A model generated the notes under the pieces. It worked only from the letters and a program-made list of their open reading frames with translations. It was not told the DNA's origin and ran no database searches. Source: Nocardioides allogilvus (GTDB taxonomy: Bacteria; Actinomycetota; Actinomycetes; Propionibacteriales; Nocardioidaceae). Taken from it: a stretch of 64,000 nt of DNA. This document shows positions 17,536 to 25,900 of the stretch, one piece after another; the stretch's first letter is position 1; each line of letters begins with the position of its first letter. The position numbers were made by a program, and so were the translations under genes. The stretch is from the NCBI RefSeq assembly GCF_003047285.1, contig NZ_PZYX01000012.1:60776-124775 (forward strand), read 5' to 3'.

Positions 17536-19896
17536 CTACTGACCGACGTACGCCGCCAGGTGCTCGCCGGTGAGCGTCGTCGCCTTCGAGGACACCAGCT
17601 CGGCCGGCGTGCCCTCGAAGACGATCGTCCCGCCGTCGTGGCCGGCACCGGGGCCGATGTCGATCAGCCAGTCGGCGTGCGCCATCACGGCCTGGTGGTG
17701 CTCGATCACGATCACCGACTTGCCGGACTCGACGAGCCGGTCGAGCAGCCCGAGCAGGTTGGCGACGTCGGCGAGGTGCAGGCCGGTGGTCGGCTCGTCG
17801 AGGATGTAGATGTCGCCCTTGTCGGCCATCTGGGTGGCCAGCTTGAGTCGCTGGCGCTCTCCGCCGGAGAGGGTGGTCAGCGGCTGGCCCAGGCTGAGGT
17901 AGCCGAGTCCGACGTCCTCGAGCCGGTCCAGGATCTTGTAGGCGGCCGGGGTCTTGGCCTCCCCCTCGCCGAAGAACGCCTCGGCCTCGGTCACCGACAT
18001 CGCCAGCACCTCGGCGATGTTCTTGCCGCCGAACGTGTATTCCAGCACCGCCGCCTGGAAGCGCTTGCCCTCGCACTCCTCGCACGGCGACTCGACCGTG
18101 GCCATCACGCCCAGCTCGGTGAAGATCACGCCGGCGCCGTTGCAGGTCGGGCACGCGCCCTCGGAGTTCGAGCTGAACAGGGCCGGCTTGACGCCGTTGG
18201 CCTTGGCGAAGGCCTTGCGGATCGGTTCGAGCAGTCCGGTGTACGTCGCCGGGTTGCTGCGCCGCGACCCCTTGATCGCTCCCTGGTCGATCGTGATCAC
18301 GCCGTCGCGGCCCGCCAGCGAGCCGTGGATCAGGGAGCTCTTGCCGGAGCCCGCGACCCCGGTGATGACGCAGAGCACGCCGAGCGGCACGTCGACGTCG
18401 ACGTCCTTCAGGTTGTGCGTCGAGGCGTCCTTGATCGAGAGCTGGCCGGACGGGGTCCGGACCGCCTCCTTGAGCGCGGCGCGGTCGTCGAGGTGGCGAC
18501 CGGTGGTGGTGTCGCTCCCCCGCAGCCCTGCGACGGTGCCCTCGAAGCAGATCTCACCACCCGCCGTACCGGCTGCCGGGCCGAGGTCGACGACGTGGTC
18601 GGCGATCGCGATCGTCTCCGGCTTGTGCTCGACCACGAGCACCGTGTTGCCCTTGTCGCGCAGCTGCAGCAGGAGCTGGTTCATCCGCTCGATGTCGTGC
18701 GGGTGCAGGCCGATCGTGGGCTCGTCGAAGACGTAGGTGACGTCGGTGAGGGACGAGCCGAGGTGGCGGATCATCTTGGTCCGCTGGGCCTCTCCCCCGG
18801 ACAACGTGCCCGCCGGGCGGTCGAGGGAGAGATAGCCGAGGCCGATGTCGGCGAAGGAGTCGAGGAGGTGCTGCAGGCCCTTGAGCAGCGGGGCGACCGA
18901 CGGCTCGTCGAGCTCGCGCACCCAGTCGGCCAGGTCGTTGATCTGCATCTGGCAGAGCTCGGCGATGTTCTTGCCGGCCACCTTCGACGACAGCGCCTCC
19001 TTCGTGAGCCGGGTGCCGTCGCAGTCGGGGCAGGTCTGGAAGGTGACCGCCCGCTCGACGAAGCGACGCACGTGCGGCTGCATCGCCTCGGGGTCCTTGG
19101 ACAGCATCGACTTCTGGATCTTGGGGATGATCCCGTCGAAGGTGAGGTTGATGCCCTCGACCTTGATCTTGGTCGGCTCCGAGTAGAGCATCGTCTCGAG
19201 CTGCTTCTTGGTGAACTTCGCGATCGGCTTGTCCATGGGCAGCCCGACGCCCTCGAACAGCCGGCCGTACCACCCGTCCATCGAGTAGCCCGGGATCGTC
19301 AGGGCGCCCTCGCTGAGCGACTTCGTCTCGTCGTAGAGCGCGGTCAGGTCGATGTCGTTGACCGTGCCCATGCCCTCGCAGCGCGGGCACATGCCGCCGA
19401 GGTAGACGGCGTCCTTGACCACCTTCTTCTCGGTGTGGCCGGCCTTCTCCGTGCTCATCACACCACCGGCGCGACGGGTGGGGACGTTGAAGGAGTAGGC
19501 CGTGGGAGGTCCGATGTGCGGGGACCCGAGCCGGCTGAAGAGGATGCGCAGCATCGCATTGGCATCGGTCGCGGTGCCGACCGTGGAGCGCGGGTTGGCC
19601 CCCATCCGCTCCTGGTCGACGATGATCGCTGTCGTCAGCCCCTCGAGGTAGTCGACCTCCGGGCGCGCCAGCGACGGCATGAAGCCCTGCAGGAAGGCGC
19701 TGTAGGTCTCGTTGATCATCCGCTGCGACTCGGCAGCGATCGTCGCGAAGACCAGCGAGCTCTTGCCCGACCCCGAGACTCCCGTGAAGACCGTCAGCCT
19801 GCGCTTGGGGATCTCCACGCTGACGTTCTTCAGGTTGTTCTCCCGCGCCCCCTGCACCCGGATCAGGTCGTGGCTGTCGGCGACGTGCGTGCTCAT
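17536..19896 (-). CDS. UvrA-like ABC ATPase (short, class II type)
   Basis: A 786-residue protein with two ABC ATPase modules: Walker [10 protein letters not shown] near residue 40 and GVAGSGKSS in the second half, each with an LSGGE signature. Zinc-finger pairs are visible (CPRC, CPDC, CPTC, CEEC). Housekeeping UvrA is about 950 residues; this one lacks the size for the UvrB-binding insertion and matches the class II UvrA paralogues often linked to drug or DNA-damage tolerance. The ATG at 19896 has a GGGAG ribosome site. It converges on helR across a terminator. Confidence 0.88.
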   Translation of the reverse strand: MSTHVADSHDLIRVQGARENNLKNVSVEIPKRRLTVFTGVSGSGKSSLVFATIAAESQRMINETYSAFLQGFMPSLARPEVDYLEGLTTAIIVDQERMGANPRSTVGTATDANAMLRILFSRLGSPHIGPPTAYSFNVPTRRAGGVMSTEKAGHTEKKVVKDAVYLGGMCPRCEGMGTVNDIDLTALYDETKSLSEGALTIPGYSMDGWYGRLFEGVGLPMDKPIAKFTKKQLETMLYSEPTKIKVEGINLTFDGIIPKIQKSMLSKDPEAMQPHVRRFVERAVTFQTCPDCDGTRLTKEALSSKVAGKNIAELCQMQINDLADWVRELDEPSVAPLLKGLQHLLDSFADIGLGYLSLDRPAGTLSGGEAQRTKMIRHLGSSLTDVTYVFDEPTIGLHPHDIERMNQLLLQLRDKGNTVLVVEHKPETIAIADHVVDLGPAAGTAGGEICFEGTVAGLRGSDTTTGRHLDDRAALKEAVRTPSGQLSIKDASTHNLKDVDVDVPLGVLCVITGVAGSGKSSLIHGSLAGRDGVITIDQGAIKGSRRSNPATYTGLLEPIRKAFAKANGVKPALFSSNSEGACPTCNGAGVIFTELGVMATVESPCEECEGKRFQAAVLEYTFGGKNIAEVLAMSVTEAEAFFGEGEAKTPAAYKILDRLEDVGLGYLSLGQPLTTLSGGERQRLKLATQMADKGDIYILDEPTTGLHLADVANLLGLLDRLVESGKSVIVIEHHQAVMAHADWLIDIGPGAGHDGGTIVFEGTPAELVSSKATTLTGEHLAAYVGQ

Positions 19897-19997
19897 CGTG
19901 CTCCCTCGTTCGGTCGGACCGGCGTCCGCGATCCTCTCGCGTCCTGCACTCCCGGGGCCAACGATCACCGGCTGTGTCGCGTTCCTAGACTGCGCGG

Positions 19998-20681
19998 GTG
20001 GTGGAACGGGCAGAAGCTGGAGCGCAGGCTGCGTTCCGTCGCGGCCTGAGGATCGGCGTCCCCTTCGGCGTGGTCGGCTTCCTGCTCAGTCTCTCCTTCG
20101 CGGTGCTGGCGCGGCAGGCAGGCTTCAGCGTCGCCCAGGCCGTGGTCACGTCCGCGATCGTCTTCGCCGGGTCTGCCCAGTTCGCCATGTTGTCGGTCGT
20201 CATCGCGGGTGGCGGCATCCCCGCTGCCCTCACCGCGGCCAGCCTGATGAACTCACGCTTCCTCGCCATGGGCGTCGCCCTCGCGCCGTCGCTGCCGGGA
20301 GGGCCGCTCAAGCGCGCCGTCCAGGGCCAGACGGTCGTGGACTCGTCGTGGGCGATCGCCAACCGGGGCGACGGCACCTTCGACCGGTGGCTGCTCTTCG
20401 GCACCACGGTTCCGCAGTACGTCGCCTGGGTGCTCGGCTCGGTGGCCGGCGCCTTCTTCGGGGACGCGTTCGGCGACACCCACCGGCTGGGGCTCGACGC
20501 GATCTATCCGACGTTCTTCCTGGCCCTGCTCATCGCCGAGGTCAGGGACCCATCAGCACGCTGGGCGGCCCTGGGCGGTGGCGCGCTCGCCCTGGCGCTC
20601 GTGCCGATCAGTCCCCCGGGCGTCCCGATCCTCGCGGCGAGCGCGGTCGCGCTGCTCGGCCTCGTGCGGAGGTCGCGATGA
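19998..20681 (+). CDS. azlC: AzlC-family branched-chain amino acid exporter subunit
   Basis: A 227-residue integral membrane protein beginning GTG. It has the AzlC pattern: [22 protein letters not shown], then [12 protein letters not shown], then [18 protein letters not shown]. About seven hydrophobic segments are seen. AzlC works with the small AzlD protein to export branched-chain amino acids or analogues. Its stop overlaps the azlD start by 4 nt (ATGA). The partner azlD here is broken, so export function is doubtful unless another AzlD exists. Confidence 0.88.
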   Translation: MVERAEAGAQAAFRRGLRIGVPFGVVGFLLSLSFAVLARQAGFSVAQAVVTSAIVFAGSAQFAMLSVVIAGGGIPAALTAASLMNSRFLAMGVALAPSLPGGPLKRAVQGQTVVDSSWAIANRGDGTFDRWLLFGTTVPQYVAWVLGSVAGAFFGDAFGDTHRLGLDAIYPTFFLALLIAEVRDPSARWAALGGGALALALVPISPPGVPILAASAVALLGLVRRSR

Positions 20682-20859
20682 CGTTGTCGCCCACCCAGGT
20701 CTGGGTGCTGATCCTCGGCTGGCCACCGGCCGCACGTGGTCGGTGGGCGCCCACACCGTCGGGGTGGCCGTGGCCGGGGTGCTGCTGTGGCGCCGCCACT
20801 CGCTGGTGCTCGCAGTCGTGGTCGCCGTGGCGGTCACGGCCGGGCTCCGCGCGCTCTGA
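20678..20859 (+). pseudogene. azlD: azlD remnant with internal deletion and frame change
   Basis: An ATG overlaps the azlC stop and opens [14 protein letters not shown], a normal AzlD N-terminus. This frame then becomes Pro/Arg/Ser-rich nonsense. Another frame ending at 20859 encodes [20 protein letters not shown] and a final hydrophobic helix ending GLRAL, the expected AzlD C-terminus. Only 182 nt remain where an intact azlD needs about 310-330. The middle two helices are therefore deleted and the frame is shifted near 20720. This reading comes from the two frames; it is not a database result. Confidence 0.75.
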
Positions 20860-20861
20860 GC

Positions 20862-21878
20862 TCAGCGCCAGCCGAGCTCGGGCGCCACCAGGGTCAGCAC
20901 GTTGTCGATGAGCTGGGCGTTGTAGTCGACTCCGAGCTGGTTGGGCACCGTCAGCAGCAACGTGTCGGCAGCGGCGACGGCCTCGTCCTCGGCGAGCTGC
21001 TTGACGAGGACGTCCGGCTCAGCGGCGTACGTCTTGCCGAACCGTGCCTTGCCGCCCTCGAGCATGCCGACCTGGTCGGTGCTGCGCCGCTCGGTGCCGA
21101 AGTAGGCGTGGTCGAGCTCGGAGACGAGCGGCATGATGCTGCGGCTGACCGAGACGCGCGGCGTGCGTGTGTGTCCGGCGGCCTGCCACGCGTCGCGGAA
21201 GCGCTGGATCTGCTCGGCCTGCAGCTGGTGGAACGGCACGCCGGTGTCCTCGGTGAGCAGCGTCGAGCTCATCAGGTTCATGCCCTGCTCGGCGGTCCAC
21301 TCAGCGGTGGCGCGGGTCGCGGCGCCCCACCAGATGCGGTCGCGCAGTCCCTCGGAGTGCGGCTCGACGCGCAGCAGCCCGGGCGGGTTGGGGAACATCG
21401 GTCGAGGGTTGGGCTCGGCGAACCCCTCCCCCTCGAGCATCCTGAGGAACACCGCCGTGTGCTCGCGCGCCATCGTCGCGTGGTCGCCGTCCAACGGATC
21501 GAAGCCGAAGTGGCGGTAGCCTTCGATGACCTGCTCCGGTGATCCGCGGCTGATGCCGAGCTGGAGCCGGCCGTCGGCGATCAGGTCGGACGCGCCGGCG
21601 TCCTCGGCCATGTAGAGCGGGTTCTCGTAGCGCATGTCGATCACGCCGGTGCCGATCTCGATCCTGCTCGTGCGCGCGCCGACAGCAGCCAGCAGCGGGA
21701 ACGGCGACGCGAGCTGTCGCGCGAAGTGGTGCACGCGGTAGTAGGCACCGTCCGCGCCGAGCTCCTCGGCCGCCACGGCCAGGTCGATCGCCTGGTGCAG
21801 CGCGTCGGCCGCGGTGCGGGTCTGCGAGTGCGGCGATGGGGTCCAGTGGCCGAAGGAGAGGAAGCCGATGTTCTTCAT
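20862..21878 (-). CDS. LLM-class flavin-dependent oxidoreductase
   Basis: A 338-residue bacterial-luciferase-like protein. It begins [11 protein letters not shown] and contains [32 protein letters not shown], the typical strand-helix sequence at the TIM-barrel top. [14 protein letters not shown] follows, which matches the flavin/F420-binding turn. These enzymes are FMN- or F420-dependent monooxygenases or dehydrogenases. The substrate is not predictable here. The gene converges on the azlCD pair. Its stop is at 20862, 2 nt from the azlD remnant's stop. Confidence 0.88.
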   Translation of the reverse strand: MKNIGFLSFGHWTPSPHSQTRTAADALHQAIDLAVAAEELGADGAYYRVHHFARQLASPFPLLAAVGARTSRIEIGTGVIDMRYENPLYMAEDAGASDLIADGRLQLGISRGSPEQVIEGYRHFGFDPLDGDHATMAREHTAVFLRMLEGEGFAEPNPRPMFPNPPGLLRVEPHSEGLRDRIWWGAATRATAEWTAEQGMNLMSSTLLTEDTGVPFHQLQAEQIQRFRDAWQAAGHTRTPRVSVSRSIMPLVSELDHAYFGTERRSTDQVGMLEGGKARFGKTYAAEPDVLVKQLAEDEAVAAADTLLLTVPNQLGVDYNAQLIDNVLTLVAPELGWR

Positions 21879-21950
21879 GCAGGATTCAACAACCTTCCAC
21901 CGTCGCTATTCCGGGCGGCGGGAGGGCGGACCGGCTGCTTGGATGTCCGC

Positions 21951-22595
21951 ATGAGCGACACACACCAGCTGGAGACCGCCGAGGAGTTCCACGCCCGGGT
22001 GGCCGCCGCCACCGACGACGAGGGACGCCTGCCGGTGGCCATCGAGGCGATGCCGGGCTGGGACATCTTCCCCTTCGAGCTCGAGGGGCTGCTGATCAAG
22101 CCGCTCGAGCCGCTGCTCGACGCCGAGCCGCCACGTGAGGGCGAGGACCCTGCTGACTGCTCCTGCCAGTCGCCGATGCCGGCCGAGCGCGCAGCCCGGG
22201 TCGCGTGGAGCAACGAGCGCTGGGCGCTGGTCGCGCTCGACATGAAGCTGCCGGTCTCCTTCATCCTGCGTCCCGTCGAGCACTTCGACATCGCCGACCT
22301 GCCCGACGACCTGGCAGCCGAGCTGGGGGTGCTGATGGTGCGCATCGCCGCTGCCGTGGAAGAGCTGCCGAGCGTCGGGCGCTGCCACATCGGTCGCTAC
22401 GGCGACGGCGGGGCACACGCGCACCCGTTCTTCTTCGGCCGACCGGCCCGGATGCCGCAGCTGCGCGGCTCCTGCCTGCTCGACTGGGAGGAGAACCTCC
22501 CGCCCGTCCCGCCCGAGGTGCTGCGGGCCAACGCGGCGTACGTCGCCGGGCGCCTCGTCGAGCGGGTGGGCGGCTCCGGCCCCGCGTGGGGCTGA
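21951..22595 (+). CDS. Conserved hypothetical protein with a HIT-like C-terminal motif
   Basis: A 214-residue cytoplasmic protein starting at ATG 21951. The segment CHIGRYGDGGAHAHPFFFGR (about residues 144-163) has a His-x-His-x arrangement reminiscent of histidine-triad proteins, and VSFILRPVEHFDIADLPD before it resembles the HIT strand-helix run. The full HxHxH triad is not seen, so any hydrolase activity is uncertain. A CSCQSP motif occurs near residue 65. It is divergent from the LLM enzyme with 72 nt between starts. Confidence 0.65.
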   Translation: MSDTHQLETAEEFHARVAAATDDEGRLPVAIEAMPGWDIFPFELEGLLIKPLEPLLDAEPPREGEDPADCSCQSPMPAERAARVAWSNERWALVALDMKLPVSFILRPVEHFDIADLPDDLAAELGVLMVRIAAAVEELPSVGRCHIGRYGDGGAHAHPFFFGRPARMPQLRGSCLLDWEENLPPVPPEVLRANAAYVAGRLVERVGGSGPAWG

Positions 22596-22611
22596 GGCCG
22601 GAGCCGACCGG

Positions 22612-23022
22612 TCAGACGCAGCAGGTCGCCTCTGCGGCAGGAGCGTCCACGACCGGCGCGTCGTCGAGCACCGTGTAGATCTCCCAGCGCTCGGCGTCCG
22701 GGGTGTCCTGCACCCAGAACTTGTCCTGGCGGGCGTAGCAGCAGGTGGTGTCCTTCTCCTCGATCACCGCATGGCCGAGAGCGGCGAGCCGCTCCTGCTC
22801 CGCCTCGACGGTGGCCGTGTCGGCCACCTCCACACCGAGGTGGTTGACCGATCCCCCGCTGCCGGGGTTCTCGATCAGCACGAGCTTCAGCGGCGGCGTG
22901 GTGATCGCGAAGTTGGCGTAGCCCGGCCGGGTCTTGGCCGGCTCGGTGCCGAACAGGTGGCTGTAGAACGCGATGGAGGCGTCGAGGTCGTTGACGTTGA
23001 GGGCGAGTTGCAGACGAGACAT
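22612..23022 (-). CDS. arsI: ArsI/CadI-family C-As lyase (organoarsenical demethylase)
   Basis: A 136-residue vicinal-oxygen-chelate (glyoxalase-like) protein. QLALNVNDLDASIAFYSHLF opens the fold, NHLGVEV carries a metal-binding His, and TTCCYARQDKFWV carries the vicinal Cys pair that binds trivalent organoarsenicals in ArsI. A second Cys pair ends the protein (ATCCV). ArsI uses Fe(II) and O2 to cleave the carbon-arsenic bond of methylarsenite and aromatic arsenicals. AAGGAG precedes the ATG. It is divergent from arsR across a shared operator. CadI (cadmium-induced) is the alternative family label. Confidence 0.87.
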   Translation of the reverse strand: MSRLQLALNVNDLDASIAFYSHLFGTEPAKTRPGYANFAITTPPLKLVLIENPGSGGSVNHLGVEVADTATVEAEQERLAALGHAVIEEKDTTCCYARQDKFWVQDTPDAERWEIYTVLDDAPVVDAPAAEATCCV

Positions 23023-23033
23023 GTGGAGCTCCT

Positions 23034-23096
23034 TAAATATTGATGGTTGTCGATGTCTGAGAGTGACAAGGATATCGACATCTGTCAATATTGATC
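23034..23096. promoter_or_regulatory. AT-rich arsI-arsR operator/promoter region
   Basis: The 75-bp gap between divergent arsI and arsR contains AATATTGA near the arsI side and, on the opposite strand near the arsR side, another AATATTGA. Each half continues into a GATGTCGAT-like stretch. The imperfect dyad is AT-rich in a GC-rich region, typical of an ArsR/SmtB operator that overlaps both promoters. Confidence 0.6.
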
Positions 23097-23097
23097 C

Positions 23098-23457
23098 ATG
23101 TCGAAGTCTGAACTGACGCTCACGGCCGCCGAGTCGGTGGCGTGCTGCTCCCCCGTGCTCAAGCAGCCGATGGATGCCCAGGTGGCAGAGCGCATCGCGC
23201 CGATGCTCAAGGCGATCGCCGATCCGGTCCGGTTGCGGCTCCTCAGCCTGGTGGCCGCGCACGAGGGCGGCGAGGCGTGCGTCTGCGACCTCAACGACGC
23301 CTTCGACCTCAGCCAGCCCACCATCAGCCACCACCTCAAGGTCCTGCACGAGGCCGGCCTGCTCGACCGGAGCAAGCGCGGGGTGTGGGTCTACTACCGC
23401 GTGCACACCGAGGCACTCACCGACCTGGGCACCCTGCTGGGCGGGGTGGCCCGGTGA
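23098..23457 (+). CDS. arsR: ArsR-family arsenic-responsive repressor
   Basis: A 119-residue winged-helix repressor. The metal-binding CVCDL motif (about residues 60-64, in EACVCDLNDAF) sits in the alpha-3 helix as in classical ArsR, and an extra Cys pair lies near the N-terminus (ACCSPV). The recognition helix is SQPTISHHLKVLHEAGLL and the wing GVWVYYRV. It should leave its operator when As(III) binds. It is first gene of arsR-aquaporin-arsC, coupled to the next gene by a GTGA overlap. Confidence 0.93.
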   Translation: MSKSELTLTAAESVACCSPVLKQPMDAQVAERIAPMLKAIADPVRLRLLSLVAAHEGGEACVCDLNDAFDLSQPTISHHLKVLHEAGLLDRSKRGVWVYYRVHTEALTDLGTLLGGVAR

Positions 23458-24119
23458 CCCTCCTGCGCAGCGGTCTGTCCGAGCTGGTCGGGACGGCCTT
23501 CCTCGTCGCGGCCGTGGTCGGGTCCGGCATCATGGCGACCCGGCTGACCGACGACGTCGGGCTGCAGCTCCTGATCAACTCCACCGCCACCGGCGCAGTG
23601 CTCGTGGCGCTGATCTTGTCCCTGCAGCCGGTCTCGGCCGCCTTCAACCCGGTGGTGACGCTGGTGGAGCTCGGCCTGGGGCTGATCGCCCCACTGGCCG
23701 CCGCTTGTCACGTCGCCGCCCAGGTCGTCGGCGGGATCCTCGGCGCCGTACTCGCCAACCTGATGTTCGACCTGGACGCGGTCTCCGTCGCGGGCACCCA
23801 GCGCGACGGGAGCCACCTCCTCATCGCCGAGGTGGTCGCGACCCTCGGCCTCGTCGTCATCGTCTTCGGCAGCGTCCGCTCCGGTCGCACCGAGAGCATC
23901 GCCTTCGCCGTCGGTGGCTACATCGCCGCGGCCTACTGGTTCACCAGCTCGACCAGCTTCGCCAACCCTGCGGTCACAGTGGCCCGCATGTTCTCCGACA
24001 CGTTCGCCGGGATCGCCCCGGGCTCCGTCGCGCCATTCCTGCTCATGCAGGTCATCGGCGGGGCCCTCGCCCTCGGACTCGTGCGCGTCCTCTATCCCAC
24101 CCCTGAGGAGTCCCAGTGA
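23454..24119 (+). CDS. Aquaporin-family channel, AqpS-like, in the ars operon
   Basis: A 221-residue MIP-family channel with six hydrophobic segments. The two pore motifs appear as NPV (AAFNPVVTLVE) and NPA (FANPAVTVARMF). The GTG start overlaps arsR's stop by 4 nt. In the known AqpS arrangement, an aquaglyceroporin replaces an ArsB pump: arsenate is reduced inside by ArsC and arsenite leaves through the channel down its gradient. The gene order arsR-aquaporin-arsC fits this. Selectivity for As(OH)3 is inferred from context. Confidence 0.87.
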   Translation: MTLLRSGLSELVGTAFLVAAVVGSGIMATRLTDDVGLQLLINSTATGAVLVALILSLQPVSAAFNPVVTLVELGLGLIAPLAAACHVAAQVVGGILGAVLANLMFDLDAVSVAGTQRDGSHLLIAEVVATLGLVVIVFGSVRSGRTESIAFAVGGYIAAAYWFTSSTSFANPAVTVARMFSDTFAGIAPGSVAPFLLMQVIGGALALGLVRVLYPTPEESQ

Positions 24120-24514
24120 AGCCCACCGTCCTGTTCGTGTGCGTCCACAACGCCGGCCGTTCGCAGATGGCCGCCGGCTGGTTGCAGCACCTCGCCGGCG
24201 ATCGCGTCGAGGTGCTGAGCGCCGGGTCCGCGCCGGCCGAGACGATCAACCCCACCGCGGTCGAGGCGATGGCCGAGGTCGGCATCGACATCACCGCGGC
24301 CAGCCCGAAGATCCTGACCGACGGTGCCGTCCAGGCTTCCGACGTGGTGATCACCATGGGCTGCGGTGACGCCTGCCCGTTCTACGCCGGCAAGCGCTAC
24401 GAGGACTGGAAGCTCGAGGACCCGGCCGGTCAGGGCATCGAGGCCGTCCGTCCGATCCGCGACGAGATCCGCGCGCGCGTCGAGGCGCTGGTCGCGGAGA
24501 TCGTGCCCGCCTAG
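24116..24514 (+). CDS. arsC: Arsenate reductase ArsC (low-molecular-weight phosphatase fold)
   Basis: A 132-residue protein beginning VLFVCVHNAGRSQMAAGW, the P-loop CX5R of the LMW-PTP-type arsenate reductases (Cys near residue 9). Further cysteines lie in ITMGCGDACPFYAG, where the resolving thiols sit in this group. It reduces arsenate to arsenite with electrons from thioredoxin or mycothiol/mycoredoxin. The GTG start overlaps the aquaporin stop by 4 nt (GTGA), so all three genes are coupled. Confidence 0.93.
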   Translation: MKPTVLFVCVHNAGRSQMAAGWLQHLAGDRVEVLSAGSAPAETINPTAVEAMAEVGIDITAASPKILTDGAVQASDVVITMGCGDACPFYAGKRYEDWKLEDPAGQGIEAVRPIRDEIRARVEALVAEIVPA

Positions 24515-24625
24515 GACACCGGTCGTCCGCGCCGCCTAGTCATCCTGGGTGGTTGTGATGGCCCGATGGCACCTGTTCCCGCGCGTTCGGCTGCGAGCGC
24601 CGCCCGGTCGTGTCACCGTCGAGAC

Positions 24626-24772
24626 ATGTGGGACACCGTCACCAGCACCACCGAGCACCTCTCGCACGATCGCCCGTGCGTCGAGTGCGGGCACGGCCAG
24701 CACACCTACCTCCCGTGCTCCGACTCCTGCGAGTGCGCGCGCGGCCGGGCCCTGCAGGGCAGCTCTCGCTGA
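24626..24772 (+). CDS. Small cysteine-rich protein, unknown function
   Basis: ATG 24626 opens a 48-residue protein with CVECGHGQHTYLPCSDSCEC: two close Cys pairs plus His, a potential zinc-binding knuckle. It follows the ars operon by 111 nt in the same orientation and precedes the convergent alcohol dehydrogenase stop by 10 nt. Codon third positions are G/C-rich. An upstream in-frame ATG at 24566 exists but adds low-complexity residues. A link to metal stress is tempting but not shown. Confidence 0.55.
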   Translation: MWDTVTSTTEHLSHDRPCVECGHGQHTYLPCSDSCECARGRALQGSSR

Positions 24773-24782
24773 CCCAACGGGC

Positions 24783-25799
24783 TCACGGCTGGAGCAGCAC
24801 CTTGATCGCGCGGCGCTCGTCCATCGCGCGGTAGCCCTCGGGCGACTCGTCCAGCGGCAGCGTCAGGTCGAAGACCAGGCCCGGGTTGATCGCCCCCGAG
24901 AGCGTCCGCTCCAGCAGTTCGGGGAGGTACTTGCGCACCGGCGCCATCCCGCCGGCCAGCCCGATGTTCTGCTGGAACATCTTGCGCACCGGCAGCTCCA
25001 CGTCGTGGGGTACGCCGACGAAGCCGACCGTCGCCCCGGGGCGGGCCACGGCGAAGGCCGTCTTGATCGCCTGGTCGGTCCCGACGCACTCGAGGACGGC
25101 GTCGGCGCCGATGCCGTCGGTGATCTCCGCGATCCGGGCGGCGCCCTCCTTGCCGCGCTCGGCCACGATGTGGGTGGCGCCGAACTGGCGGGCGATGTCC
25201 TGGCGGGACTCGTGGCGCGACATGGCGATCACGCGCTCGGCGCCCATCTGCGCGGCAGCCAGCACGCCGCACAGGCCGACGGCGCCGTCACCGACGACGA
25301 CCGCCGTGCTGCCGGGCTTCACACCCGCCGACACGGCTGCGTGCCATCCGGTGGCCATCACGTCGGAGAGGGCGAGCAGCGACGGGACCAGGCCGGCGTC
25401 GGGCATCGCGTCGGTCTTGACCATGGAGCCGTTGGCCTGGGTGACCAGGGCGTACTCGGCCTGGCCGCTCATCGTGAAGCCGAGGTTGACGCACCCGGCC
25501 TGCATGCCGTTGCGGCAGTGGGCGCAGGTGTTGTCGCAGTGGTCGAACGGCACGATGACGAAGTCGCCGGGCTTGAAGTCGGTGACCTCGGCACCCACCT
25601 CCTCGACGATGCCGACGCACTCGTGGCCGATCGTGTCGCCGGGCGTGATGTCGTTGAAGCCGCGGTAGGGCCACAGGTCCGAGCCGCAGATGCAGCCCGC
25701 GGTCACCTTGATGATGGCGTCGGTCGGCTTGGTGATCGTCGGGTCGGGGACCTCTTCGACGCGGATGTCACCGGGGGCGTGGATGGTCGTTGCGCGCAT
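24783..25799 (-). CDS. Zinc-dependent alcohol dehydrogenase family protein
   Basis: A 338-residue MDR-family protein. Catalytic-zinc ligands appear in CICGSDLWPY (Cys) and GHECVGIVEEVG (His-Glu), and structural-zinc cysteines in DNTCAHCRNGMQAGCVNLG. The nucleotide fold is in GDGAVGLCGVLAA. The ATG at 25799 gives the standard MRATTIHAPGDIRVEEVPDP start; an in-frame ATG at 25862 adds an Arg-rich stretch without support. It resembles class III-like or glutathione-independent dehydrogenases of actinobacteria. The substrate is unknown. Confidence 0.9.
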   Translation of the reverse strand: MRATTIHAPGDIRVEEVPDPTITKPTDAIIKVTAGCICGSDLWPYRGFNDITPGDTIGHECVGIVEEVGAEVTDFKPGDFVIVPFDHCDNTCAHCRNGMQAGCVNLGFTMSGQAEYALVTQANGSMVKTDAMPDAGLVPSLLALSDVMATGWHAAVSAGVKPGSTAVVVGDGAVGLCGVLAAAQMGAERVIAMSRHESRQDIARQFGATHIVAERGKEGAARIAEITDGIGADAVLECVGTDQAIKTAFAVARPGATVGFVGVPHDVELPVRKMFQQNIGLAGGMAPVRKYLPELLERTLSGAINPGLVFDLTLPLDESPEGYRAMDERRAIKVLLQP

Positions 25800-25870
25800 G
25801 ACGCCGATCCTCGCACGACGGTGGAGGGCTCCCGGGTGTGACGCGGCTCGCCGCGTTGGCACTGCTTGTC

Positions 25871-25890
25871 GTATCTCATATCTGAGATAC
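25871..25890. promoter_or_regulatory. Perfect inverted repeat, probable autoregulatory operator of the HTH-MurA gene
   Basis: GTATCTCATATCTGAGATAC has 8-bp arms around TATC (itself part of an AT-rich centre). It lies 10 bp before the ATG at 25901 and 72 bp from the divergent dehydrogenase start. It is the only clear dyad in the gap. XRE-type HTH proteins bind such repeats, so this is likely where the HTH domain of the next gene binds. Confidence 0.65.
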
Positions 25891-25900
25891 CGTGATCTCC

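Noticed and set aside
17464..20049. Plus-strand open frame of 861 codons
   Set aside because: Antisense to the UvrA-like gene, which has unmistakable ABC motifs on minus.
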